Shown: piece by piece, positions 34,694 to 44,264 of the stretch
Position numbering within the stretch: the first letter of the stretch is position 1
Layout of the letters: each line of letters opens with the position of its first letter
Assembly: GCF_016827675.1 (NCBI RefSeq)
Contig: NZ_JAERJA010000004.1
Coordinates: 62,001-126,000, forward strand
DNA length: 64,000 nt
Source: Nocardioides limicola
GTDB lineage: Bacteria; Actinomycetota; Actinomycetes; Propionibacteriales; Nocardioidaceae
Direction: 5' to 3'
The notes under the pieces: model-generated
Databases searched by the model: none
What the model was told of the DNA's origin: nothing
Seen by the model: only the letters and a program-made list of their open reading frames with translations
Program-made: the position numbers and the translations under genes

Positions 34694-35071
34694 TGTGACA
34701 CTCTCTCTTCGCTTGGCGTGGGCGGGCCGAGGTGATGGTATCGCGTGGGCAGGTGCCGTCTGGCAGGCGTGCCGGGCCGGCCAGTCCCCAGATTTGACGA
34801 CCGGGTTGGGCAGGTTGGCGCCCTGCCCGGAGTGCGGCTTGCCCTGCGCGCCCGTGTGTGGGAACTCGACTCGCCCGTCAGCAGTGGCACGATCGAGTTG
34901 CAACGCCGGGGTGTCATGATCGGGCGGGCGCTCATGGCACTTGCACTCAACAATCCCGACGTGCGGATAGAACGCCATGGGGCGGCATCATGCGCCGCCG
35001 CCCAAGGCTGGCACGGGCCGCACGGCGGCTATGATCGCGGATCGTCCGAGTTGCCACCGAAGGGAATCCCC
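34694..35071. other. 378-base divergent intergenic region, pseB / GT2-TagF
   Basis: No convincing gene. It must hold the promoters of the two divergent operons. A plus-strand -10 candidate TATGAT is at 35030-35035, 36 bases before the GTG at 35072. A GC-rich dyad GGCGGC (34981-34986) with GCCGCC (34993-34998) is the only clear secondary structure. The plus-strand frame of the downstream gene stays open through the region but looks non-coding (unrelated to the protein family). Confidence 0.5.
35030..35035 (+). promoter_or_regulatory. -10 candidate for GT2-TagF gene
   Basis: TATGAT, one mismatch to consensus, in otherwise GC-rich DNA 36 bases upstream of the chosen GTG; the leader then carries GAAGGGA. 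No recognisable -35 box. Confidence 0.4.
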
Positions 35072-38000
35072 GTGCCCGTAGGCCGCGACCGCGTGCGCCG
35101 CGCGCTGATCCGCCGTGCCAAGGCAGCGCCGCCATGGGTGAAAGCGCCCGGAGCCCGGGCAGTACGCCGCTTCCGTGGCACCTATCAGGGTCCCCTGGTC
35201 AGTGTGGTGCTGCCGATCAGCGACGACGACACTACGCGGATCGGTCCCTGCCTGGACTGGCTTCGGGAGCAGTTGCACACCAACCTCGACGTGCTGGTGG
35301 TGCCGTTCGGGCGCCATGAGCGGGTGCTCGAGATCGCCCGGAGCCACACCGAGGACTGGCGCATCCGGCTCCGCCGCCCGGAGGCGAGCCTCGCGGCTGC
35401 ACGCAATGCCGGAGCTGAGGCCGCCCGGGGTGAGCTGCTGATGTTCGTCTCTGGTGGCGACGAACTGCTGCCGCGGGGGATCCGCCGCCTCGTCGCTTCG
35501 CACCAGGCCACCGGGTCGCCGTTGGTCGTGGGAGAGATGAAGGAGCCTGACGTCGCGGGCTTCATGGCGCACTCGCCGTACGACGCTGCCCATCGCACCG
35601 AGGCTCGTCGCGCCACGCTGGAGCGGAGCCCGGTCGCCATCACAGATCTGGGGATCGGCAACAGGCTGTTCACCCGCGACTTCTGGCGCTCGGGCTTTCG
35701 GTTCACCGACGAGGTGCCCTCAGGTGCCGACGTCGCGATCGCGTCGTACCGGAAGGCTGACACCTTCGATCTGCTTCGGGAGCCGGTCTACGTGCCCACC
35801 GGACGCAAGGACGGTGTCGGCGTCGGCACCATGCCGGACGTCCTCAGCGGGCTGGACGCGTGGCTGGAACAGCATGAACGGCTCTGGAAGTTCGTCGAGC
35901 CGTGCAGTGCCCCCGTTCGGGCCTGGTGGTTGTGGGGGGTGTTGGACGCGGCCGTTCAGCCCCTGATCGCCGATGTGGAGCGGGCCGATGACGCCCAATG
36001 GCAGACCCTGCGCGACCACGTCGGCCAGCTCCTGGACGTTGCCGACGACTCACTCTGGTCGATGCTGAGCGCGGAGTCACGGGTGAAACTGTGGTTGCTC
36101 CAGCACGATCGCCGCCGTGAACTCGAGGAGTTCGCGGCCGCCCGCCTCTTCACCAGTGGCCACCGGCCCACCGAGGTCCGCGACGGCAGCGTGTGGGCGC
36201 AACTGCCCTTCCACGATGACCCGGACGTCGGCGTGCCCCCGGAACTGTACGAGATGGCCGAGGCCGAGACCCGACTGCTGGCGACCGTGCGCCAGATTCG
36301 CTGGAACGACCCCGAACACCTCGAGCTCACCGTGCACGCCGCGATCGATCACGTTCATTTCGCAGAACCACCGGAGCTCACCTGTGCTCTGGTGCATCGT
36401 GATTCCGGGGACCGTATTGACCTGCCGGTGACGCAGTTCCGTGACCCGCTCGCCAACCTCCGGGGCCGACGCCACCAGGACTTCTCGCTTGGAGCGTTCA
36501 CCACCGTCGTCGATCTCGCCGCCCTGGTCGAAGCCTCGGGACCGGGTGAGGTCGCCGACCGGCTGTGGACCTTCGAGGCGAGTGTGACCGTCGGTGAGCT
36601 CACCCGGTCCGGCGGCTTCACCAGCATTGATGATCGGGGTACGGCAGGCCTCCTTGGCTCCCCGCACCTGGCGCCGCGACTGGTCGCTGGTGCCCGCGTC
36701 GGCCTCACCGCACGCGCCACGACCCCCGGTGTCCTGGTCAGCGCTGACCGGCGACCGATGCTGCGCACTGTGCAGGTGGTTGGGCGTGAGGTGACCGGCA
36801 CGCTGGACACCCGCGGCCTGATCGTGACCGAGGTGCGGTGCGAATCGGGGACCCAGGCCGTTGCCGCAGTGGTCGCCCCCGACGCGGACGGAGCGCGGTT
36901 CACCGTCAGGCTTCGCGACACCGGCTCCCGCACTCCGTGGCAGCTGGTCGTGCTGTCGACCGACGGCACCCGCCACAGCGTCTGTTGGCCGGCTGACGGG
37001 CCCCAGTGGCTGGGGGTTGGCGGCGGAGCCGTGGTGGCCTCGCGCAGCGCCACGGGCGCCACCGAGTTCCACGCGACATCTGGCTTCGTGGTCGATGCGA
37101 TCGATGTCGACGACGTGGCCCTCACGGCTACCGGGCGCTGGCTCGGCACCCCACCGCCTGGGCCCGTCTTCGAGTTGGCCGGGGACCTAGCGACCGTCAC
37201 TGGGCGCTCGGTCGATCACGACGGGGCTGTCGAAGTGCGCTTCGATCTGGCCCCCGACACCTGGGGGCTAGGGCCCACTCCGGTCGTTCCCGGAGCCTAC
37301 TGGTTGAAGGTCCGCGCCGACGGATTCGCTTGTCAGGCCCTGATCGGCGAGAGCCTGGGTGAGCGGATGGCCGGATTCAGCGTCGACCGCTATGCCACCA
37401 GGGTCGTGGCACGATTCCTCGATTGCGGGATCGAACTCCAACCCCCCTTGGCCAACGACGAACGGGGGCCGTACGCACAGACCCAGCTCCAGGAGTGGTG
37501 CCGCACTGGGGACATCGAACTCGATGAGCGATCCGTCTACCTCCAGTCGTACGTCGGGGCCTCGGCCACCGACAGTCAGCTCGCGATCCACGAGGAGCTG
37601 CGCCGTACCCGTCCCGACCTCACCGTCCACTGGGGCGTAGCAGGGCCGTCATCCTGGGTGCCTGAGGGTGCAGTGCCGGTGGTGATGAACACCCGGGAGT
37701 GGTACCGGGCTCTTGCCGCGTCGAAGTACCTGTGCTTCAACATCGACCCAGAGCGGTGGTTCACGCCCCGCCCCGGCCAGCGCGTGTTGCAGACGTTCCA
37801 TGGCTATCCGGCCAAGTCGATGGGGCTGAGGATGTGGCGCGCCAAGCACCACACTCCGAAGCGAATCGCGCTGGAGTTGGCCCGCACCTCGGGCAACTGG
37901 GACCTGATCCTCACTCCTGCCCCAGAGATGGACGAGCACTACCGCCGCGAGTATGCCTACGATGGCCCGATTCTGAGCCAGGGATACCCCCGCGACGACG

Positions 38001-38611
38001 TGCTCGTCTCGGGTGCCGCGGACGCGATCCGGATCGATACCCGCCGCAGGCTGGGGATCGGCGAGGAGCAGAAGGTGATCCTGTACGCGCCCACCTGGCG
38101 AGACGACCTGGCCACGAACTGGCGGGCCGCGGAGATGGTGCAGCATCTCGACCTGGAGGCAGCCAGCCGGGCGTTGGGTCCGGAGTACGTGCTGCTCAGG
38201 CGTGGGCATCGATTCAACTCCGGTTCCCGTCGCGAAGCGCCGGGTGCGGTGGCTCAGATTCTGGATGTCACCGACTATCCGGAGATCAACCACTTGATCC
38301 TGGCCTCCGATGCCGCCGTACTCGACTACTCCTCCTTGCGTTTCGACTTCGCGCTGACACAGCGGCCGATGATCTTCCTGGTGCCCGACCTGGCCGACTA
38401 TGTCGGCGGAGTCCGTGGCTTCCTCTACGACTACGCCGATTCGGCGCCGGGCCCGTTGGTCAATGACGCGGTCGAGGCCGTGGAACTGTTGGCCGATCTC
38501 GAGGCGCTGCGTCGCGACGTGGCCGACGACATCGAGCGCTTCAACCGCAAGTACAACTACTTGCAGGACGGCGCGGCCGCCAGCCGGGTCGTCGAGACCT
38601 TCTTCAAATGA
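35072..38611 (+). CDS. GT2 glycosyltransferase - TagF-like glycerophosphotransferase fusion
   Basis: An 1179-residue protein. Residues about 40-250 form a GT-A family 2 domain (PLVSVVLPIS, AARNAGAEAARGELLMFVSGGDE at 109-131). The middle about 430-830 is beta-rich. Residues about 850-1170 are a CDP-glycerol glycerophosphotransferase (TagF/TarF/TarL type): QTFHGYPAKSMG near 906-917 and LDYSSLRFDFAL near 1083-1094, the two histidine/serine motifs of the family. It should polymerise polyol-phosphate for a teichoic-acid-like polymer. GTG 35072 with GAAGGGA 6 bases upstream. It starts a plus-strand operon with the 298-residue unknown and two sulfotransferase-like genes. Confidence 0.9.
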   Translation: MPVGRDRVRRALIRRAKAAPPWVKAPGARAVRRFRGTYQGPLVSVVLPISDDDTTRIGPCLDWLREQLHTNLDVLVVPFGRHERVLEIARSHTEDWRIRLRRPEASLAAARNAGAEAARGELLMFVSGGDELLPRGIRRLVASHQATGSPLVVGEMKEPDVAGFMAHSPYDAAHRTEARRATLERSPVAITDLGIGNRLFTRDFWRSGFRFTDEVPSGADVAIASYRKADTFDLLREPVYVPTGRKDGVGVGTMPDVLSGLDAWLEQHERLWKFVEPCSAPVRAWWLWGVLDAAVQPLIADVERADDAQWQTLRDHVGQLLDVADDSLWSMLSAESRVKLWLLQHDRRRELEEFAAARLFTSGHRPTEVRDGSVWAQLPFHDDPDVGVPPELYEMAEAETRLLATVRQIRWNDPEHLELTVHAAIDHVHFAEPPELTCALVHRDSGDRIDLPVTQFRDPLANLRGRRHQDFSLGAFTTVVDLAALVEASGPGEVADRLWTFEASVTVGELTRSGGFTSIDDRGTAGLLGSPHLAPRLVAGARVGLTARATTPGVLVSADRRPMLRTVQVVGREVTGTLDTRGLIVTEVRCESGTQAVAAVVAPDADGARFTVRLRDTGSRTPWQLVVLSTDGTRHSVCWPADGPQWLGVGGGAVVASRSATGATEFHATSGFVVDAIDVDDVALTATGRWLGTPPPGPVFELAGDLATVTGRSVDHDGAVEVRFDLAPDTWGLGPTPVVPGAYWLKVRADGFACQALIGESLGERMAGFSVDRYATRVVARFLDCGIELQPPLANDERGPYAQTQLQEWCRTGDIELDERSVYLQSYVGASATDSQLAIHEELRRTRPDLTVHWGVAGPSSWVPEGAVPVVMNTREWYRALAASKYLCFNIDPERWFTPRPGQRVLQTFHGYPAKSMGLRMWRAKHHTPKRIALELARTSGNWDLILTPAPEMDEHYRREYAYDGPILSQGYPRDDVLVSGAADAIRIDTRRRLGIGEEQKVILYAPTWRDDLATNWRAAEMVQHLDLEAASRALGPEYVLLRRGHRFNSGSRREAPGAVAQILDVTDYPEINHLILASDAAVLDYSSLRFDFALTQRPMIFLVPDLADYVGGVRGFLYDYADSAPGPLVNDAVEAVELLADLEALRRDVADDIERFNRKYNYLQDGAAASRVVETFFK

Positions 38612-39504
38612 CAGCGCTAGGCTCCCTTGCGATGCCCATACTTTCGGTCCCGGCTGGCTACCCTGGGGTGAATTCCTTCGCCACGCAGACGTGGTGGCAG
38701 ACGTTGCCTGGCCACGGCTCGCGTGTCTCCGAAGAAGTCCTGGAGCAGGGCGTAGCGTGCTGGACCGTAGACCTGGAGGGGCTGGCAGATCGGACCACTC
38801 TGGTCCTGGTGTCGGCGGTTGCGGAGTGGCTGCCCCGGGCTCCCGTGGCCGACATGGTGGCGGAACTCCTGACGTGGGGGAGCCGACTCTGTGATCTCGT
38901 CGCAGCGACCGAGGTGGATCGGGTTCAGATCGTGTTGGGCGGCCCAGAGCCGCGAGACGAGACAGAGTTGCTCGCCCTCGCCTCCGGGTTCCGGCTGCCC
39001 CAACCGTCGCCGACCCTGACTGACAGTGAGGGCCCCCTTCGGGACTTCATGAACGCCACGCTGGCCAGCTTGTCGGCAACCGGTCAGGCTGCCAGCCAGA
39101 CTGCGGTCAACGATGCGGTGCACGTCCTGAGACGCGGCATCGACCCGACGCCGGCCCTTGACGTTGCCGAGGCCGAACAACTCCGAGCTGCTGGCCGTGA
39201 GGTGGTCGCTGCCCTGGTCGCCTCAGGAGCCTCGGTCAGTGGGGCCAAAGACCTGTTGCAGTGGCCGTTGCCCTCGGTTGACGGTGCGATCCCGATGCCG
39301 GTAGCGGTCGATGCCATGGCCGAGATCCTGCAGAGTGAGCTTGAGGGTGCTTCAGAGACCGCGGCAGACGTGGAGCGGGTCGCCCAGTTGGCGGCCGACG
39401 TCGCCGCCCATCGTGAGCGGCTGGCAGCGCTGGATGAGAAGGATCCCCCGCTCGCAGCACTGCCGGGCCGGGAACTCCTGGCCAGACTCTGGCGGATCCG
39501 ATGA
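38608..39504 (+). CDS. hypothetical protein in the island
   Basis: A 298-residue soluble, mostly alpha-helical protein with no family recognised. The N-terminal half has alternating hydrophobic strands (LVLVSAVAEWL, RVQIVLGGPEP), the C-terminal half long helices. ATG 38608 overlaps the TagF fusion stop (ATGA). Alternatively ATG 38632 (MPILSVPAGYPG) lies 8 bases after a -10-like TAGGCT (38618-38623) and could be a leaderless start. Its stop overlaps the following sulfotransferase-like gene, so it belongs to the same transcription unit and probably the same polymer-modifying process. Confidence 0.65.
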   Translation: MTALGSLAMPILSVPAGYPGVNSFATQTWWQTLPGHGSRVSEEVLEQGVACWTVDLEGLADRTTLVLVSAVAEWLPRAPVADMVAELLTWGSRLCDLVAATEVDRVQIVLGGPEPRDETELLALASGFRLPQPSPTLTDSEGPLRDFMNATLASLSATGQAASQTAVNDAVHVLRRGIDPTPALDVAEAEQLRAAGREVVAALVASGASVSGAKDLLQWPLPSVDGAIPMPVAVDAMAEILQSELEGASETAADVERVAQLAADVAAHRERLAALDEKDPPLAALPGRELLARLWRIR

Positions 39505-40760
39505 GGCTTCCCGATGGCTCGGTGGCGTTGCACATCGGTCCGCACAAGACCGGTACCACCACGATGCAGGCGGCCCTGTGGGCGAACCGGCACCTGCTGG
39601 CTGAACAGGGCGTCGACTACCCCGGGGTGCGCCGTCACGAGATGGACGCCACGATGGCGGTGGCGCTGGGGAAGGTCGATCCCGGGAAGAAGCTCGCGGC
39701 CCACCGCGACCACTGGTACTCACTGGTTGAGCAGATGCAGGCTCGTGAGGCACGGCTGAGTGTGTTCAGCAGCGAGTTCTACTGCGAGGCCGACGCCGCG
39801 CGCCGGCGGGAAGTCCTGGAACGACTGGGCCCCCACACCTACGTGATCGTGACCCTGCGACCCATCGTTCGACTCATCGCCTCCCAGTGGCAGCAGTACA
39901 CCCAGAACCAACTCACGATCCCGTACCTGGAATGGCTTCGTGACGTGGTCAACAACCCCGAGGGAAGCTCCCTGTCTCCCTCGTTCTGGCGCCGTCACCG
40001 CCATGACCTCCTGGTGCGCCGTTGGGCCGCGGACGTCGGAACCGACCGCCTGGTGGTGGTCGTGGCTGACGAACGAGATCACCGCTCCCTGCCCGAAGCC
40101 TTCGAAGAGCTCCTCGGCGTTGCCCCAGGGTCCCTGGAAGCGCCCAAGGAGCGGCTGAACCGCTCGTTGACCTTCGACGAGGTGACGTTGATGCTCGAGT
40201 TCAACAAGCGTCACCGTGACGTCGGCTGGGATCAGGCGGACTACAACCGCTTCATCCGGTTCGGTGCCGCACGGGGGGTCCAGGCCCGTCCCGCGAATCC
40301 GCTGGATCAGCCGGTGCTCACCCCCCAGTGGGCGATCGACCGGGCGCTTGAGATCGGCGAGATGATGGCCGCCGACATCGCAGCCAGCGGCGTCACCGTG
40401 GTCGGGTCGCTTGCCCAGCTCTATGACCCAGCCTTCGCACCGCCGGCAGGGGAGAACACCCCGATAGGCACCGTTCGACCCGACGTGCTGGCTGGATTCG
40501 CTTCCGGCCTGATCAACCGCATGGACGACGTCCGCAACACCCCGTCCCCGCGACCGGCGGCCGGCGCGGTGGAGCGCGCCGCGTGGGCCAGGCGTCGAAG
40601 CTCGGAACCGGAGCTCATCGCCGATGACCTCCAGCGACTCGAGTCGCGATTGCAGCAGCTGCGTGAGGCACTTGCGCAACGTGCTGCCGAAGGTCAGCCG
40701 GGTCGGAGCCGAGTGCTCATGGAGCTCACGCGGCGTCTCCGCAGACGCCTCGGCCGCTAG
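39501..40760 (+). CDS. sulfotransferase-like protein 2
   Basis: A 419-residue protein beginning with the PAPS-loop-like ALHIGPHKTGTTTMQ at about residues 9-23. YVIVTLRPIVRLIASQWQQY about 114-133 corresponds to the 3'-phosphate-binding region of sulfotransferases. It is similar in order of motifs to the proteins at 16120 and 40830. The C-terminus about 370-419 is charged and helical, ending in RRLRRRLGR. The ATG overlaps the upstream stop. Acceptor unknown; likely a sugar of the surface polymer. Confidence 0.72.
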   Translation: MRLPDGSVALHIGPHKTGTTTMQAALWANRHLLAEQGVDYPGVRRHEMDATMAVALGKVDPGKKLAAHRDHWYSLVEQMQAREARLSVFSSEFYCEADAARRREVLERLGPHTYVIVTLRPIVRLIASQWQQYTQNQLTIPYLEWLRDVVNNPEGSSLSPSFWRRHRHDLLVRRWAADVGTDRLVVVVADERDHRSLPEAFEELLGVAPGSLEAPKERLNRSLTFDEVTLMLEFNKRHRDVGWDQADYNRFIRFGAARGVQARPANPLDQPVLTPQWAIDRALEIGEMMAADIAASGVTVVGSLAQLYDPAFAPPAGENTPIGTVRPDVLAGFASGLINRMDDVRNTPSPRPAAGAVERAAWARRRSSEPELIADDLQRLESRLQQLREALAQRAAEGQPGRSRVLMELTRRLRRRLGR

Positions 40761-40829
40761 ATTTGTCCCATTCCCCCAGATCCACCCCCCGTACCAATGC
40801 CTCTGATGAGGTTAAGGAGTGTTGCACCG

Positions 40830-41978
40830 ATGCGCGTCGTCGAACTGCCGTCACCGTTGCCAGAGGGTGCCAAGTTCCTTCACATCGGGCTGCCGAAGTC
40901 AGGCACCACCGCCGTGCAGGGAGCGCTGCACGACGCGCGTGCGCAGCTGGCAGATCTCGGCGTACACAACGTGTCGCGTCGACGGAACGAACTGGCCGTC
41001 GGTCGACGGGCCGTCGGGGTGCTGGAGGCCTTTCAGACCGAGGCAGGGAAGAAGCGCTGGCCGGTCCTGGCCACCGATTTCCGGAACTCCCAGGCTCGGT
41101 GCACCGTCTGGTCCAGTGAGCCGCTCAGCGCCGCCAAGCCCGAGGCCATCGCCAACCTTGCTCGGGTGCTGGGCGAGGACCTGCACATCGTGATCACGGT
41201 CCGCCCGATCGCCAGCATGGTGCGTTCGGGATGGCAACAGGGGTTGCGCAGAGGCCGCACCGAGTCCCTGGAGGAGTTCCTGGTCGGTCGGCTGCCCGAA
41301 GTCGGATCAGACCCCAACGCGCTGCGCCGCTACAACCTGCCGAGGCTTGCCCGGGAGTGGGGGGCGGTCTTCGGCGAGGACCGGATCACCTTCATCGTCG
41401 CCGACCGCGACGATCCGCTGCGGTCGTTGCGAGCCTTCGAGGCACTGATGGGGGTTCCGGAGATGCTGAAACCAGCGGCCGAGACCAACCGGTCGCTGCC
41501 TTACCCCGAGGCTGAACTGCTCCGCTCGTTCAACCAGGCCAACCAAGCACAAGGCGGCGATCCGATCGTCCGTGGCCGATCGATCTCAACACTGGGCCTG
41601 GTCGGAATGCGTGAGGTGGCCCAGATGGCTCAACCGGCATCCATCGCCATGCCCCGCTGGGCCGCGGAGCGCGCCAATGCGTACGTCGAGGCGTGGCTAC
41701 CCGAACTCGAGGCCACCCAGGCCACCGTTGCCGGCAGCCTGGAGGACCTGCTGGTGGACCCGGAGACGTTCGCCGAGGCACCTGTTCCACCTTCCCAGGT
41801 CTCCATCGACACCGCCGGACGGTTCATGGAGGTCGTCTACGACGCCGCACTGCGCTACAACGCACGGTCCGTGCCCACCAAGTCGGTGCCGCCGCCCGCC
41901 CCGGCTGTGACCACAGTTCCAGCCAAGGAGTTGGTCCGGGAACTGCGTCGCCGGGTCAAGCGGCGCCTCACTCGTTGA
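40830..41978 (+). CDS. sulfotransferase-like protein 3
   Basis: A 382-residue protein with FLHIGLPKSGTTAVQ about residues 16-30 and IVITVRPIASMVRSGWQQG about 109-127, the same motif order as its two relatives, and a basic C-terminal tail (RRRVKRRLTR). ATG 40830 has AAGGAG at 40814-40819; an upstream ATG at 40797 lacks one. The matching basic tails of this protein and the one before it suggest membrane or polymer association. Activity is inferred from the fold only. Confidence 0.72.
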   Translation: MRVVELPSPLPEGAKFLHIGLPKSGTTAVQGALHDARAQLADLGVHNVSRRRNELAVGRRAVGVLEAFQTEAGKKRWPVLATDFRNSQARCTVWSSEPLSAAKPEAIANLARVLGEDLHIVITVRPIASMVRSGWQQGLRRGRTESLEEFLVGRLPEVGSDPNALRRYNLPRLAREWGAVFGEDRITFIVADRDDPLRSLRAFEALMGVPEMLKPAAETNRSLPYPEAELLRSFNQANQAQGGDPIVRGRSISTLGLVGMREVAQMAQPASIAMPRWAAERANAYVEAWLPELEATQATVAGSLEDLLVDPETFAEAPVPPSQVSIDTAGRFMEVVYDAALRYNARSVPTKSVPPPAPAVTTVPAKELVRELRRRVKRRLTR

Positions 41979-42053
41979 CTTCGGGTGCGGACGGTCCGCT
42001 GCTAGCCTCAGTGATCGTTCTGCACCATCGCTGTTGATCCCGGAGTCGTCCCG

Positions 42054-44231
42054 ATGCCCGTTTCGCCTGCTGCTCCCAGCCCAGGCGATGGTTCCGTTCG
42101 ACGGCATCGCCACGATCTGGACGGTCTTCGTGGCCTGGCCATCCTGCTGGTGGCGCTCTACCACGTGTTCGCCGGCCGGGTCTCGGGTGGCGTCGACGTC
42201 TTCTTGACCCTCTCAGGGTTCTTCCTGGTCCTCTCGGTCACCTCCCGGGGCGCGCGGGTCACGGACCCCCGGTTCCGGGCTACCGCTCGGTCAATCGGGA
42301 GCGCCCTCCTCAGGATCGGCCGGCGGCTGCTCCCTGCCGCCGTGGTCACGCTGGCCGGGGTCTTGGTGGCGGGTCGACTCTTCCTCCCCAAGCAGCAGTG
42401 GGAAGAGGCCGCGCGACAGGCGCTCGCGTCGTTGTTCTACGTGGAGAACTGGCATCTGATCGCCAACGAGACCGACTATGAGGCAGCGGGTCTGGCGGTC
42501 TCACCGATGCAGCATTTCTGGTCGCTGTCGGTGCAGGGTCAGTTCTTCCTGGTCATCCCGGTTCTGGTGCTGACGTTCTTGTGGATCCTGCGGCGGATCC
42601 GTCCGACTGCTGACCCGCGGGTGCCATTGCTGGTGCTGCTCGGCTCGATGGCCGCAGCCTCGTTCGGATTCGCGCTGGTCCTGGTGGAGCAGGCGCAGCA
42701 GGTCGCCTACTACCACACGCTCGCCCGAGGCTGGGAGATCCTGGCTGGCGGGCTGCTCGCACTCTGTCTGCCTTGGCTCACTCGGGCAGCCGTGGCTGTC
42801 GGGGAGACGATCCGAGTCGTTGTCGGTCTCCTGGCCCTGCTCGCCATCGTGACCTGTGGGTTCCTGATCGATGGAGGGAGCCTGTTCCCCGGCTGGATGA
42901 CCTGGTGGCCGGTGGGTGCCACCCTGTTGCTCATCTGGGCCGGCTCGGAGCCCACGCGGTTCGGGGCTGACCGACTGTTGGCCACACGGCCAGCCCGATG
43001 GCTGGGCGATCACGCCTACTCGCTCTACCTGTGGCACTGGCCGGTGCTCATCATCTATCTCGAGTACCGGGGGCAACAGGGGCTGGCTTGGCCAGGGGGA
43101 TCGGCAGTCCTGGCCACGTCCCTCATCCTGGCTGTGGTCACCAAGCGGCTGATCGAGGACCCCATGCGTGAGCCGTTCATCCGCAGTCTTCGCGCGCCCA
43201 GCTCGCGCACGCACCGCCTCCGGATCAGCGCAGCCGTGGTCGCCTGCCTCAGCGCCTCGGTCCTCACCGTTGGCGGCGCCCAGGCCTACATCGCCGATGT
43301 AGAGAGGATGCAGGGGCTGCTCACGTCGACTGAGCTCTACCCGTCGCCGGATCACATCGGGGCGTTGGCCCTGAGCGATGCCCTCGCCGCCGGGCACATC
43401 GGCGAGGCGCCCATCCTGCCGCCGACACTGCTGGCCCGAGGTGATCGGCCGCCCCAGCAGAAGGAAGCCTGCGTCGCCAGGAAGTCCTTCGATGTGCCCA
43501 CACCGTGCGTCTTCCACGAGGAGCCCGGGGCCCCGCGTGTCAGGGCGCCGGTGATCGCGCTGGTGGGAGGCTCGCACGCCAGCCAACTGCTGCCGGCGAT
43601 CCGTCACGTCGCTGAAGCGCGGGGTGTCACCGTCGTCGGATACATCTCCCTCGGTTGCCCATGGGGCGGCAAGTGGGCTCCGGGCGAAACCGGGTACGAG
43701 GTGGACGAGGAGCGAGGCTGTGTGCGCTACTCCGAGTTGCTGACGCAGCAGTTGCTCGACCTGCAGCCCGACCTGGTCATCACCACTGCGACTCGCCCCG
43801 GCCAGCCGATCGGCTCAGGCGGGGATCGGGTGCCGTCCTCCTACCTGTCTGTGTGGGAGCAGGCAGTTGCCGGTGGCCTGGAGCTGGTCCTGATCCGTGA
43901 CAATCCCTGGCGCAGCGAGGACATCCCACTCTGCGTCGAAAGGCATCTCGACGGAGGAGTCGCTCTGGTCAACCGCGAATGCGGCGTGGAGCGAAGCCTC
44001 GTCCTGACCGATCCGGCACCGACGATCGACCTCCCCGGGAGCCACTGGATCGACCTGTCGGACCTCTACTGCCGCAAGGACTACTGCAACGTGGTCGAGG
44101 GGAACATGCTCATCTACCGGGACCGACACCACGTCACGGCCACCTACGCGCGGACCCTCGCGCCCGAGATCGACCGTCAACTCGGCAACGTCACCGGTTG
44201 GTGGAGCGGTCCGCTCCCGGCCGAGGGCTGA
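42054..44231 (+). CDS. membrane O-acyltransferase with SGNH domain (OafA/YrhL type)
   Basis: A 725-residue acyltransferase-3 protein. HDLDGLRGLAILLVALYHV with the catalytic-region His at 37 starts the domain; about ten membrane segments run to about residue 420. A C-terminal SGNH-like hydrolase domain follows, with GGSHAS near 504 and the terminal RHHVT near 692. Such enzymes O-acetylate cell-surface glycans or wall polymers, moving acyl groups across the membrane. ATG 42054 with GGAG 8 bases upstream. It ends at a strong hairpin shared with the convergent cytidylyltransferase gene. Confidence 0.9.
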   Translation: MPVSPAAPSPGDGSVRRHRHDLDGLRGLAILLVALYHVFAGRVSGGVDVFLTLSGFFLVLSVTSRGARVTDPRFRATARSIGSALLRIGRRLLPAAVVTLAGVLVAGRLFLPKQQWEEAARQALASLFYVENWHLIANETDYEAAGLAVSPMQHFWSLSVQGQFFLVIPVLVLTFLWILRRIRPTADPRVPLLVLLGSMAAASFGFALVLVEQAQQVAYYHTLARGWEILAGGLLALCLPWLTRAAVAVGETIRVVVGLLALLAIVTCGFLIDGGSLFPGWMTWWPVGATLLLIWAGSEPTRFGADRLLATRPARWLGDHAYSLYLWHWPVLIIYLEYRGQQGLAWPGGSAVLATSLILAVVTKRLIEDPMREPFIRSLRAPSSRTHRLRISAAVVACLSASVLTVGGAQAYIADVERMQGLLTSTELYPSPDHIGALALSDALAAGHIGEAPILPPTLLARGDRPPQQKEACVARKSFDVPTPCVFHEEPGAPRVRAPVIALVGGSHASQLLPAIRHVAEARGVTVVGYISLGCPWGGKWAPGETGYEVDEERGCVRYSELLTQQLLDLQPDLVITTATRPGQPIGSGGDRVPSSYLSVWEQAVAGGLELVLIRDNPWRSEDIPLCVERHLDGGVALVNRECGVERSLVLTDPAPTIDLPGSHWIDLSDLYCRKDYCNVVEGNMLIYRDRHHVTATYARTLAPEIDRQLGNVTGWWSGPLPAEG

Positions 44232-44237
44232 CCGGCC

Positions 44238-44264
44238 GACCTGAGGTCGGCCCGACCTCAGGTC
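44238..44264. terminator. bidirectional terminator between convergent genes
   Basis: GACCTGAGGTC (44238-44248) and GACCTCAGGTC (44254-44264) form a perfect 11-bp stem with a 5-base loop. It lies 7 bases after the acyltransferase stop and covers the stop codon of the convergent gene, so it can serve both. Confidence 0.7.

Noticed and set aside
41975..42008. TTGACT / TAGCCT promoter for the acyltransferase gene
   Set aside because: The spacer would be 22 bases, too long for a normal sigma-70-type promoter; TAGCCT alone is too weak to list.
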